NCBI GenBank assembly: GCA_002435785.1
Contig: DIUC01000100.1
Span: 1-44,019 of the forward strand
From: Saprospiraceae bacterium UBA6168
GTDB lineage: Bacteria > Bacteroidota > Bacteroidia > Chitinophagales > Saprospiraceae
DNA: 44,019 nucleotides
Direction of reading: 5' to 3'
The notes under the pieces were generated by a model that made no database searches, had not been told where the DNA came from, and saw only the letters and a list, made by a program, of their open reading frames with translations. Numbering within the stretch: position 1 is the stretch's first letter; each line of letters begins with the position of its first letter. This document shows positions 23,321-31,634 of the stretch, piece after piece. Position numbers and translations under genes: made by a program.

Positions 23321-24310
23321 ATGCAAAGTTTCCGCACGGTTTTCCCACCATCACGAAGCGGCGTTTCCATTTCCCACACAGACCGGACGCTTTGCATCGG
23401 CTCCTGTTTTGCGGAGCAAATGGGCGGGCGGCTGGAGCGCCTCAAGTTCCCCACGTTGGTCAATCCCTTCGGTATCGTGTTCAACCCAATAAGCATTGGC
23501 AAGTCGTTAGGACGGCTGCTATCAGGCGAGCCGTTTGGCGAGGCCGATTTGTTGGAAAACCAGGGGCTTTGGCACAGCTTCGAGCACCACGGCAGCTTCT
23601 CCAGCCCAGACAAATCGCTGGCACTTCATGCCATCAACCAATCCTTTTCAAGGGCAAAATCCTTTTTGGGAAATACCAACCGGCTCGTGGTCACGCTCGG
23701 TACGGCACATGTTTTTTCATTGAAAAAAACGGGCGAAGTAGTGGCGAACTGCCACAAGGTGCCTGCCGCCGAGTTTGAACGAAAGCGGCTCACCGTGGAC
23801 GAGGTGGCACAGGTGCTGCTGCCCGTTTTTGAAAAACTGAGACAGGTGCTTCCCGCCCTCCAAATCATCGCAACCGTCAGCCCAGTGCGCCACCTGCGGG
23901 ATGGGCTGCTGGAAAACCAACGAAGCAAGGCAACGCTGTTGTTGGCCTTGGACGAGATTGGGAGACAGTTGCCCTTTGTCCATTACTTCCCGGCTTACGA
24001 AATCCTGCTGGACGACCTACGTGACTACCGCTTTTATGCCGATGACATGGCGCATCCCAGCTCGCAAGCCACCGACTATATCTGGCGATACTTTGAGAAC
24101 GCTTTCTTTGACGAAAAAACAAGCGCCCTGTGTGGCCGCATTGAGCGAGTAATGACGGCGCTGGCCCATCGGCCATTTCACCCACAAGAGTTTGAGCATC
24201 AAAATTTTGTAAACAGGCAGACCAGCATCATAGCGGAGCTTTCGGTTGTGTTTCCGTACTTGGATTTTGAGCAGGAATTGCGAAAATTGGCGGATGTTCG
24301 GAGTCGGTAA
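23321..24310 (+). CDS. GSCFA-domain protein
   Basis: The name-giving motif is present at residues 27-31 (LCIGSCFAEQMG), in a 329-residue protein of typical length. Further conserved pieces are NPFGIVFNP, LVVTLGTAHVF and FYADDMAHPSSQATDYIW, the last with the Asp/His pair expected of an SGNH-like hydrolase. The domain is widespread in Bacteroidota; its substrate is not established. No signal peptide, so probably cytoplasmic. It follows def by 12 bp and probably shares its mRNA. Confidence 0.93.
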   Translation: MQSFRTVFPPSRSGVSISHTDRTLCIGSCFAEQMGGRLERLKFPTLVNPFGIVFNPISIGKSLGRLLSGEPFGEADLLENQGLWHSFEHHGSFSSPDKSLALHAINQSFSRAKSFLGNTNRLVVTLGTAHVFSLKKTGEVVANCHKVPAAEFERKRLTVDEVAQVLLPVFEKLRQVLPALQIIATVSPVRHLRDGLLENQRSKATLLLALDEIGRQLPFVHYFPAYEILLDDLRDYRFYADDMAHPSSQATDYIWRYFENAFFDEKTSALCGRIERVMTALAHRPFHPQEFEHQNFVNRQTSIIAELSVVFPYLDFEQELRKLADVRSR

Positions 24311-24465
24311 ACCCATCCGCTTTGTCGCCCTACGGCAATAAAATCGGATTTCGACCAATAATTGTGTAATTTTTTAACCCAATAACAATAATTAAAAGTA
24401 GCGGGTAGTTTTATAGGCGATTCACAAATTACACTACACTTTTCAACTAAACAATCTTCATTTGA

Positions 24466-24702
24466 ATGAAACAATACCTTACACAACTTGATTTGATTCG
24501 CTACATTTACAGGGAAACCTCGGCTATCGAGAACCTCGAAATCTCGGAAGCCCTGAGCGAAGACCCGCTCCTGATGGAAGAATACCGGGAGCTTTACCAC
24601 GGATACCTCCAATTGCCAAAAGCCAAGTTCAGCCCCAGGCCAAGTGCCCTCCAAAACATACTGAGCTACAGCGAGCAAACTGCACTGAATCCAATGCACT
24701 AA
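24466..24702 (+). CDS. Small conserved protein, anti-sigma-factor-like N-terminus
   Basis: The 78 residues (MKQYLTQLDLIRYIYRETSA, then IENLEISEALSEDPLLMEEY, then KFSPRPSALQNILSYS) resemble a family of small Bacteroidota proteins. The helix pattern with E-x2-L-x8-D-x2-L-x2-EY recalls the N-terminal zinc-finger-like region of anti-sigma factors, but the metal-binding His/Cys are absent. A strong terminator follows, and recA has its own promoter further on, so this is a one-gene unit. Function unknown. Confidence 0.7.
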   Translation: MKQYLTQLDLIRYIYRETSAIENLEISEALSEDPLLMEEYRELYHGYLQLPKAKFSPRPSALQNILSYSEQTALNPMH

Positions 24703-24718
24703 ACTACTGTGGCAGCAA

Positions 24719-24765
24719 ACAGAAAGCCCTTCATGGCCCCTCCGCCTGAAGGGCTTTTCTGTTTT
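24719..24765 (+). terminator. Rho-independent terminator
   Basis: CAGAAAGCCCTTCA (from 24719-24720 to 24733) pairs with TGAAGGGCTTTTCTG (24747-24761) around a 13-nt loop, followed by TTTTG. It ends the small-protein transcript before recA. Confidence 0.85.
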
Positions 24766-24789
24766 GCAAAAGGTGTGCAAAAATTCTCT

Positions 24790-24810
24790 ATTTCCAATTT
24801 CCAATTTCCA
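24790..24810. repeat. Heptamer ATTTCCA, three exact copies
   Basis: Three head-to-tail copies lie between the terminator and the recA promoter. Similar words recur near 6850 and 40440. Confidence 0.7.
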
Positions 24811-24907
24811 ATAATTGCGCTACCTTTCGTCCCTTATTCCCATTCTAACAGCTTGTAAACGAACCTTTCCTTCCGTTCAAAAAAAATGTTTTGCTTTTTC
24901 AAAATAA

Positions 24908-24939
24908 TTTGTTTTAAGTTTAAAAATGTTTTATATTTG
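24908..24939 (+). promoter_or_regulatory. recA promoter
   Basis: TTTG (24908-24911), a 20-nt spacer and TATATTTG (24932-24939) match the Bacteroidota consensus, 43 nt before the recA ATG. The area is strongly AT-rich. No LexA-type palindrome was recognised. Confidence 0.75.
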
Positions 24940-24981
24940 CATTGATTTTAAAACAATTTCTATCAACTCAAACCAGAATAC

Positions 24982-26049
24982 ATGTTCCAAGACAAAGAAT
25001 CCAAGTTAAAAGCGCTGAATCTGGCCATAGACCGGATTGACAAAACCTTCGGAAAAGGCACCGTCATGCGCCTCGGTGATAAACAAGTCCTTGATGTAGA
25101 GACCATCTCCACCGGCTCACTCGGGCTTGACATTGCGCTCGGCGTCGGGGGCTTTCCCCGTGGCCGTATCATTGAAATATATGGCCCAGAGTCTTCTGGT
25201 AAAACCACCTTGGCCATCCACGCCATAGCGGAATGCCAAAAAGCAGGCGGCATAGCAGCCTTCGTGGATGCGGAGCACGCCTTCGACCGCAACTACGCCG
25301 AGGCACTCGGCGTGGACATTGAGAACCTCCTCATCTCACAGCCCGACAACGGCGAGCAGGCACTCGAAATCACTGAAAACCTTATCCGTTCCGGTGCCAT
25401 TGACATCATCGTGATTGACTCCGTGGCCGCACTTGTGCCACGCAGCGAGATTGAAGGTGAAATGGGCGACTCGAAGATGGGCCTCCAAGCCCGGCTCATG
25501 TCCCAGGCCATGCGTAAGCTGACCGCCGCTATTGGCCGCACGGGTTGTACCTGTGTCTTCATCAACCAGCTTCGGGAAAAAATTGGCGTGATGTTCGGCA
25601 ACCCCGAAACCACGACCGGTGGCAACGCCCTCAAGTTCTACGCCTCCATCCGCCTCGACATCCGCCGCAACGGACAGGCCATCAAGGACAAGGAAGGCAA
25701 CGTGACAGGCAACCACGTAAAAGTGAAAGTGGTGAAAAACAAAGTGGCACCGCCTTTCCGCACCGCCGAGTTCGACATCACGTTTGGGGAGGGCATCTCC
25801 AAAGTGGGCGAAATCATTGACATGGGCGTGGACTTTGGCATCATCAGCAAAAGTGGTGCTTGGTACGCCTACGATGGCGCCAAGATTGCGCAGGGACGGG
25901 ACGCTGGCAAGCAGTTCCTCACGGACAACCCAGAGGTGGCCAGGGAAATCGAGCTGAAAATAAAGGAAAAAATCGCCTTGAACCAGGTCAAGATTCCTGC
26001 GGCTGCAGCCGCTGCCGCAAGCGACGACGATGGCTTTGCCGAAGATTAA
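24982..26049 (+). CDS. recA: Recombinase RecA
   Basis: Forms filaments on single-stranded DNA, pairs homologous strands and, where present, triggers LexA self-cleavage. The 355 residues contain Walker A GPESSGKTT (68-76), the Walker B strand IDIIVIDSVAALVPRSEIEG, loop 1 with MGLQARLMSQAMRKLT, and INQLREKIGVMFGNPETTTG leading into loop 2. The C-terminus is short, Ala-rich and acidic (AAAAAAASDDDGFAED), normal for the family. It has its own promoter and a strong terminator, so it is monocistronic. Confidence 0.99.
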   Translation: MFQDKESKLKALNLAIDRIDKTFGKGTVMRLGDKQVLDVETISTGSLGLDIALGVGGFPRGRIIEIYGPESSGKTTLAIHAIAECQKAGGIAAFVDAEHAFDRNYAEALGVDIENLLISQPDNGEQALEITENLIRSGAIDIIVIDSVAALVPRSEIEGEMGDSKMGLQARLMSQAMRKLTAAIGRTGCTCVFINQLREKIGVMFGNPETTTGGNALKFYASIRLDIRRNGQAIKDKEGNVTGNHVKVKVVKNKVAPPFRTAEFDITFGEGISKVGEIIDMGVDFGIISKSGAWYAYDGAKIAQGRDAGKQFLTDNPEVAREIELKIKEKIALNQVKIPAAAAAAASDDDGFAED

Positions 26050-26076
26050 ATCATCATTGGAATCTATACTAAAGAT

Positions 26077-26112
26077 TGGCCGGGCGCTTCAAACACGCCC
26101 GGCCATTTTTTT
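26077..26112 (+). terminator. recA terminator
   Basis: TGGCCGGGCG (26077-26086) pairs with CGCCCGGCCA (26096-26105) around a 9-nt loop, followed by TTTTTTT. A textbook intrinsic terminator 28 bp after the recA stop. Confidence 0.95.
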
Positions 26113-26263
26113 GTGCATAAACTTGGCTTGGCCGTTTAGGAATTTGGCAATGTTTACAAGAAAACCCTTTAGGACTGCAATTTTCTGCTCCACAACAGAC
26201 CTCGAAAAGTGATACCTTAGCCGCAGATGTTGGATTTTGTTCATTCCCTATTTGCAAAAAACG

Positions 26264-26890
26264 ATGCTTCAAACCACAAATCTTCAATACTCCTACGACG
26301 GAAAATCTTCGTTGAACTTCCCCGACATCCGCTGCGAAACGGGCGAGCACTGGCTGCTGCTCGGACAATCGGGCTGTGGGAAAACGACGCTGCTGCACCT
26401 GCTCGGCGGTTTGCTCACACCTCGACAAGGCTCGGTGGTGTTGGGTAGCACTGCCATCAATACGCTGAAAACCAGCCAATTGGACAAATTTCGGGGCAAA
26501 AAAATCGGCATCATTTTCCAGACGCCGCACTTTGTACGGTCCTTGCGGGTAGGCGAAAACCTGGAGCTTGCGCAACGGTTAGCTGGCATTCCGGTGGACA
26601 AGCCTCACATTGCCAAACTCCTTGGTCGGCTCGGCCTCAACCACAAAATCAACGCAAAAACGGATGCGCTCAGCCAAGGTGAACGACAACGTGCCGCCAT
26701 TGCCCGTGCATTGGTGAACAAGCCCGAAATCATACTTGCCGACGAGCCGACCTCCGCCCTTGACGACAAGAACACGAACGAGGTCATCCGCCTGCTGGAG
26801 GAAACGGCCACGGAGGTGAATGCCACGCTGTTGGTCGTGACACATGACGGGCGGTTGAAAGAGAAGTTTGGAAGGCAGATTTTGTTATGA
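26264..26890 (+). CDS. ABC transporter ATP-binding protein (LolD/MacB type)
   Basis: The ATG at 26264 gives 208 residues; a TTG 27 bp earlier is possible but would add residues not typical of the family. Walker A GQSGCGKTT, Q-loop IGIIFQTPHF, signature LSQGERQR, Walker B IILADEPT and the H-loop VVTHD are intact. Together with the permease gene 73 bp downstream it forms a LolCDE/MacB-like transporter that works from the inner membrane on lipoproteins, peptides or envelope components. A hairpin lies between the two genes. Confidence 0.93.
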   Translation: MLQTTNLQYSYDGKSSLNFPDIRCETGEHWLLLGQSGCGKTTLLHLLGGLLTPRQGSVVLGSTAINTLKTSQLDKFRGKKIGIIFQTPHFVRSLRVGENLELAQRLAGIPVDKPHIAKLLGRLGLNHKINAKTDALSQGERQRAAIARALVNKPEIILADEPTSALDDKNTNEVIRLLEETATEVNATLLVVTHDGRLKEKFGRQILL

Positions 26891-26934
26891 TTGTTATATT
26901 GTTGTTCGGGAACGCCGCAACAACCATAACAATC
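26889..26934. other. Hairpin in the gap between ATPase and permease genes
   Basis: GATTGTTAT and TTGTTG on the left pair with CAACAA and ATAACAATC on the right around a GC-rich loop. Related words (TAACAACAAAG) continue to 26962. It could tune expression of the permease; no T-run is present. Confidence 0.55.
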
Positions 26935-26963
26935 CAACAATTTGGCAATGTAACAACAAAGCA

Positions 26964-28286
26964 ATGTTAAAACTAAGTTGGAAAAACCTGGTCAACAAAC
27001 CGCTGAACATGGCGCTTTCCCTAATCCTGTTTGCGCTGGGGGTGGGACTGGTGTCGCTCCTGCTCAATCTGAACCACCAAATCGAGGAGAATTTCAACAA
27101 GAACCTGGCCGGGGTGGACCTCGTGCTGGGTGCAAAGGGCAGCCCTTTGCAAATGATTCTCTGCGCCATGTACCATGTGGACAACCCCACTGGCAACATC
27201 CCAGTTGAAAAATCGAAGGCGTTTTTGAACCCCAAACACCCGCTCATCAAGCAGGCTGTGCCGCTCTCCTTGGGCGACAGCTACCGGGGCTACCGCATCG
27301 TCGGCACGACCTATGACATCCTGCAACTTTACGATGCCTCCCTTGCCGAAGGCCAACTTTGGGCAAACCCGATGGAAGCGACGGTCGGTGCAGCGGTGGC
27401 CGATGCGCTACACTTGCATATTGGCGACAAGTTCAAAAGCTCGCACGGGCTGGTGGATGGAATCGAAGAGCACGAGCACGACTTCAAAGTGGTGGGCATC
27501 CTCAAGCCCACAGGCTCGGTGATTGACCAATTGGTGCTGACGCCGTCGGAGAGTATTTGGGAATCGCACGAACATGCTGGCTCGGCAAATGAGGACACGA
27601 GCGGTGTGGCAACAAGCCACGATGACCACGACCACGGCGACCATGTACACACAAAAGTGCCGCCCACCGTCTATGACTCCTTGACCATCAGGCAGTTGGC
27701 GGAGCAGCAGCGGCTGGAACTGATGGAACAAACGGACAAGGACATTACGGCAATTTTGCTAAAATTCCGCAGCCGTACCAACATACAGGCACTGAACATG
27801 GGCCGCAACATCAACGAAAACACAGAACTGATGGCGGCCAGCCCGCCCAACGAAATCGCCCGTTTGCAGACCAACCTCGGCCTTGGGGCGGACACGCTGG
27901 AACTGCTGGCATGGGTCATCGTGCTGGTATCGGGGCTGAGCATATTCATCTCGCTCTTCTCATCGCTGCGCGACCGCCGCTACGAGCTGGCGCTAATGCG
28001 GGTGATGGGCGGCTCGCCCGGCACGTTGTTTCGACTGATATTGCTGGAAGGGCTGCTGCTGGCGGTGATGGGCTATGTGCTGGGCATCGTGTTGAGCCAT
28101 GTTGGCCTGGGCATCCTTGCTGGGTTTATGAAAAACACCTACCGCTATTCGTTCACTGGTTGGAATTTCTTGCCGGAGGAAGGCTGGTTGCTGGTCGGGG
28201 CGCTTGTAGTGGGCTTTGTGGCGGCGCTGATTCCGGCATTACAGGCGAGTCGCACAGATATTTCGGAGACGCTTTCGAGGAGTTGA
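26964..28286 (+). CDS. FtsX-like ABC transporter permease with histidine-rich loop
   Basis: Starting at ATG 26964 the protein has 440 residues: one N-terminal transmembrane helix (PLNMALSLILFALGVGLVSLL), a periplasmic MacB-PCD-like domain (about 40-290) and three C-terminal helices (about 305-435; LLAWVIVLVSGLSIFISLF, LLEGLLLAVMGYVLGIVL, LLVGALVVGFVAALIPAL). This is the MacB/LolE plan. The periplasmic domain contains EEHEHDF and, further on, SHEHAG and SHDDHDHGDHVH, which together give more than ten His within about 70 residues, a likely zinc or other metal-binding loop. The partner ATPase lies just upstream. The cargo is unknown; metal-dependent control or transport is inference from the loop. 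Confidence 0.9.
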   Translation: MLKLSWKNLVNKPLNMALSLILFALGVGLVSLLLNLNHQIEENFNKNLAGVDLVLGAKGSPLQMILCAMYHVDNPTGNIPVEKSKAFLNPKHPLIKQAVPLSLGDSYRGYRIVGTTYDILQLYDASLAEGQLWANPMEATVGAAVADALHLHIGDKFKSSHGLVDGIEEHEHDFKVVGILKPTGSVIDQLVLTPSESIWESHEHAGSANEDTSGVATSHDDHDHGDHVHTKVPPTVYDSLTIRQLAEQQRLELMEQTDKDITAILLKFRSRTNIQALNMGRNINENTELMAASPPNEIARLQTNLGLGADTLELLAWVIVLVSGLSIFISLFSSLRDRRYELALMRVMGGSPGTLFRLILLEGLLLAVMGYVLGIVLSHVGLGILAGFMKNTYRYSFTGWNFLPEEGWLLVGALVVGFVAALIPALQASRTDISETLSRS

Positions 28287-28315
28287 GCCAACTTTTTGCC
28301 GATGGTTTATATTTG
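28283..28315 (+). promoter_or_regulatory. Probable promoter of the following unknown gene
   Basis: TTG (28283-28285), a 22-nt spacer and TATATTTG (28308-28315) lie at the permease stop and 16 nt before the next ATG. The -7 box is exact; the -33 box is partial. Confidence 0.5.
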
Positions 28316-28331
28316 TTGAAAAATTCCGTCC

Positions 28332-29099
28332 ATGTCCAATCCATACGATGACCTATTCGGAAGCAAACCGCCCCGTGCCTTCGGCACCAACTTAACGCCA
28401 GTGCCGAAGGAAGACGCCCATCTGGAGAACCAGCCAGAACCATTGGACGAGATTTTAGCAAAAAATGCCCTTTTTCATGAAAAAGCACATACATTTTCAA
28501 CTTTGTTGAGCAGGCTCCGGGTCGTTGACCACAAAGTGCCAAATGAGGTGCTGGCCATGTTCATAAAGGTTGGAGAAAACCACGACCAAGGCAGCTTGAC
28601 GGGTGAAAAGTCCTTCCACGAACTGCTTTCCAAAAAGTTCCGGCTCATTATCGAACCCATGCGGGAACTGGCGGAACTGCACCTCGAAGCCGTGAAGCAG
28701 TACAACAACGATATTGACGGCAACTATTTTTCCGTGGAAAAAGAAGACCGAGCCGTGAAGTCGGAAAAGGCCGAAGCCGTGGATGGCCTCTTGCTCCAGC
28801 GAAAAATCCTGTCGGAGGCAGCCGAAAACCTGCAAATACTCCAAGCTGCCCTCCAAACCTGTGAACGCCGCATGAAGAAATATGTGAACGCAGGCGGCGT
28901 CAACAACCTATCTGCCGCTGAACTATCGCTGCTGACCAGCAACCGGGAGCGCCTTACCAACGGGCTGGAGCACCAGTTCAATTTTTCGTTTTTCGACATC
29001 AACCTATTTGATAAAACGGCCATCACGCTGGGCGTTTACCTCAAGAAGAACACGGCGCAGTACCTTCTACGATTAATGAGCGCCTTCAAGAACCAGTGA
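28332..29099 (+). CDS. Conserved protein of unknown function, mostly helical
   Basis: The 255 residues start MSNPYDDLFGSKPPRAFGTN, a low-complexity lead, and continue with long charged helices (ELLSKKFRLIIEPMRELAEL, LLLQRKILSEAAENLQILQA) suited to coiled coil. There is no signal peptide or membrane segment, so it is probably cytoplasmic. I do not recognise the family. It begins 45 bp after the permease gene but has its own likely promoter, and the porin gene follows 123 bp later. Confidence 0.65.
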   Translation: MSNPYDDLFGSKPPRAFGTNLTPVPKEDAHLENQPEPLDEILAKNALFHEKAHTFSTLLSRLRVVDHKVPNEVLAMFIKVGENHDQGSLTGEKSFHELLSKKFRLIIEPMRELAELHLEAVKQYNNDIDGNYFSVEKEDRAVKSEKAEAVDGLLLQRKILSEAAENLQILQAALQTCERRMKKYVNAGGVNNLSAAELSLLTSNRERLTNGLEHQFNFSFFDINLFDKTAITLGVYLKKNTAQYLLRLMSAFKNQ

Positions 29100-29222
29100 A
29101 AAACACTCCCACCATACCCATCATCCATCGGCAAGCGCTACTTTTGAGGCCCGTTAAACTTTGGCAAAACCTGGCCATCGGCAGCCACCAAAGCCGTTCA
29201 CTTACGGAAACCTGAATAAGCG

Positions 29223-31322
29223 ATGAATTCCAAAATATTTTATACCCTACTGGTTTTCAGTGTTTTGCTCACTGAAAATGCCTCGGCGCAATTTGGCGGT
29301 GGGGGCGGTGGCGGTGGTGGTTTGGGCAGGTTTGGCGGCGGCGGTGGGGGGGGCGGCGGGGGCGGCACCCAGCGGCTCACGCTCGACACTTCTGACATTT
29401 TTTTCTTCTATGCCGATGAACCGAACCTCGTCTTCCCGTTCAGCGACAGCCTGCTCGGTGAGCTGCACCAATATGACCCCATACGGCAGCAGCCGTTCGA
29501 CTTCGCAAGCATCGGCAACCTCGGCTCTGCGGCAAGACCGTTGTTTTTCCAGCCGACTTGGCGGCGGGGCTTCGACGTGGGGCTGCACCAGTTCGACATT
29601 TACCAGATGACCACCGCCGACGTGCGGTACTACAAAATTACGCAGGCATATACCCAAGCGAAATTCACGCAGGGCACCACCCAGAATGACGCACAGTTCA
29701 ACGTCCGGTTCAGCCGCAACTTCGCCAATGGCCTCAACTTCGCCATAGAGCACCGCCGCATCAACAACCTCGGTGCTTACGACCTGCAGCGGGCCATCAA
29801 TACCAGCACCGCAGCAGGCATGTGGATACACCCAAAAAAAGGCAATTACGACGGTTACTTCAGCTATGTCTCCAACAGCAATGAGCAACAGGACAATGGT
29901 GGCATTGACGAAGACCTCAGCGACGAAGTCATTCCAGCCTACCAAGTGGACATGCAGCTTGGCACTGCCAACACCCGATATGCCAACCGGGAGTTGGCGT
30001 ACACACAATATTATTACCTGAACGGCAGTCGGAAGAAGGTTGGCAGTTCGGCAGGTCTTGTCCCGACCACTCGGGATGGCAGTCAGCAGTCAAGGGCTGG
30101 CAACTTGCAAGATTCGTTGAGCGCCCAGGCTCCAACATCTTTCCAAGTTGATTCGGTCTCCAATCCGAAATCCGAAATCCGAAATCCGAAATCCGAGAGG
30201 ACTTTCACCCTTTACCACCAAATAGCTTGGCGTTCGGACAGTTATAAGTTCTCCGATACGGCACCTGACTCGTCGTTTTATGGCAATTTTTTGGTGGACA
30301 AACGGGGCGTTCGGCATTTTTTGGAAGTGAAAAAATTGGAGAACACCATAAAACTTCAAACCTTCAAGCTCCGTCAACAACCTGACTCGACCCAAAAGGG
30401 AGCGCAGTCACCAGAAAGCGACCTACTGGAAGTCGGGCTGGTGCACAGCATCCACTTCGTGCAGATGGAGCCTGTGGATACGGGGGCCATCAACAACCTC
30501 TTCCTCACCGGGCGATTGAACTTCTCGCCCGGCGACCGGCTGCGCTTCAGCACTTACGCACACCTCGGCATCGGTGCCAATGCGGGCGACTTTCGCCTCA
30601 GTGGCGAGCTTTTTTTGAACCTGAAAAAAATAGGGACGCTGCGCCTCGATGCCACCAACCAGCTCTACTCACCGTCGTTGCTCCCCCAGCGTTTTTACGT
30701 TACGCAGCAAGAAATATGGAAAAATAGTTTTGGGAAAACATTGGAAACCAGCGTTTCTGGCACTTACTCGCTGCCGCAAATCAGGTTTTCGGTGGGCGGC
30801 CAGTACCACCTGCTGAACAACCTCGTCTATTTCGATGAAACCGGAAGGCCCCGCCAAAGCGGCCTCTTCAACGTCCTCCAGTTTACCGCCCAAAAGGACT
30901 TCAAGTTCGGCCCCTTGCACCTCGAAAACGCAGCCTACCTCCAGCAAACCACTTCCAGCGTACTGCCCCTTCCGCAGTTTTACAGCAAGCACAGCCTTTA
31001 CCTCGAAGGCAAGATTTTCAAAAAAGTGATGCTCACCAAAATTGGCTTCGATGCCCGGCTTGCTGCCCCCTATACTCCCCCCAGCTATAACCCGCTCATC
31101 GGGCAATTTTTCCTCCAAAGCCAACAAGACCTGCCCTTCACGCCGCTGGTTGATGCCTTCCTGAGCTTCAAGGTGAAGACCTTTCGGTTCTTTTTCAAAA
31201 TCGAAAACCTACTGGCCTTTCCGCTGCAAACCTACTACTACCAAACCGCCGACTACCCCATGCCCTTTGGCTACCAAAATGGCGGGATGCGGATGGGCAT
31301 TTCATGGCGGTTGGTGGATTGA
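29223..31322 (+). CDS. Putative outer-membrane porin (Porin_10 type)
   Basis: A signal peptide (ending ASAQ) precedes a glycine-only stretch (about 25-48) and then a beta-rich body of about 650 residues: FFQPTWRRGFDVGLHQFDIY, FNVRFSRNFANGLNFAIEHR and many alternating strands, ending FGYQNGGMRMGISWRLVD with a terminal aromatic-containing strand as in outer-membrane barrels. The layout matches the putative porin family of Bacteroidota. Between strands at about residues 275-328 is an unusual insert with low-complexity words, ending in a repeat (NPKSEIRNPKSER) encoded by the heptamer AATCCGA; it probably forms an exposed or periplasmic loop. The solute is unknown. Confidence 0.82.
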   Translation: MNSKIFYTLLVFSVLLTENASAQFGGGGGGGGGLGRFGGGGGGGGGGGTQRLTLDTSDIFFFYADEPNLVFPFSDSLLGELHQYDPIRQQPFDFASIGNLGSAARPLFFQPTWRRGFDVGLHQFDIYQMTTADVRYYKITQAYTQAKFTQGTTQNDAQFNVRFSRNFANGLNFAIEHRRINNLGAYDLQRAINTSTAAGMWIHPKKGNYDGYFSYVSNSNEQQDNGGIDEDLSDEVIPAYQVDMQLGTANTRYANRELAYTQYYYLNGSRKKVGSSAGLVPTTRDGSQQSRAGNLQDSLSAQAPTSFQVDSVSNPKSEIRNPKSERTFTLYHQIAWRSDSYKFSDTAPDSSFYGNFLVDKRGVRHFLEVKKLENTIKLQTFKLRQQPDSTQKGAQSPESDLLEVGLVHSIHFVQMEPVDTGAINNLFLTGRLNFSPGDRLRFSTYAHLGIGANAGDFRLSGELFLNLKKIGTLRLDATNQLYSPSLLPQRFYVTQQEIWKNSFGKTLETSVSGTYSLPQIRFSVGGQYHLLNNLVYFDETGRPRQSGLFNVLQFTAQKDFKFGPLHLENAAYLQQTTSSVLPLPQFYSKHSLYLEGKIFKKVMLTKIGFDARLAAPYTPPSYNPLIGQFFLQSQQDLPFTPLVDAFLSFKVKTFRFFFKIENLLAFPLQTYYYQTADYPMPFGYQNGGMRMGISWRLVD
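30162..30196. repeat. Heptamer (AATCCGA)5 inside the porin gene
   Basis: Five exact copies lie within the reading frame. Since 7 is not a multiple of 3, the peptide repeats every 21 nt (NPKSEIR, NPKSER). The frame continues undisturbed on both sides. Confidence 0.95.
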
Positions 31323-31634
31323 TAGCTATTGGCCTACTGTTGCCCAATGGCTCATTTGTGCCAGTTGTATATGGTCGGAAGCGCCTGTCATGCTGCTGTC
31401 CGATTTGAAAGAAGCCGACCAAATCAGGGAGGTGAAGGTTCGATATTGAAGACCTGAATTTCAAGCACCTGAAAAAGGGTACAACTTTTGAAGACGTGGC
31501 GTCAATGATTTTATGCAACTGTAATAACAAATCCTCTGATATCTTCGGCCATTTTTCGCTCCAATTTTACCTTTGCCATTAAGGGCATAGCCCGTTTCAC
31601 ACCTTTATTTCGATACCAGCTATTTTTCAGGAGT
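31323..31634. other. Gap before the metalloprotease gene
   Basis: The 312 bp hold no supported gene; a short open frame running from the porin end to 31449 has no family resemblance. TACCTTTG at 31568-31575 fits the -7 box and could serve the metalloprotease gene with a leader of about 55 nt, but its -33 box is not recognisable. Confidence 0.5.
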
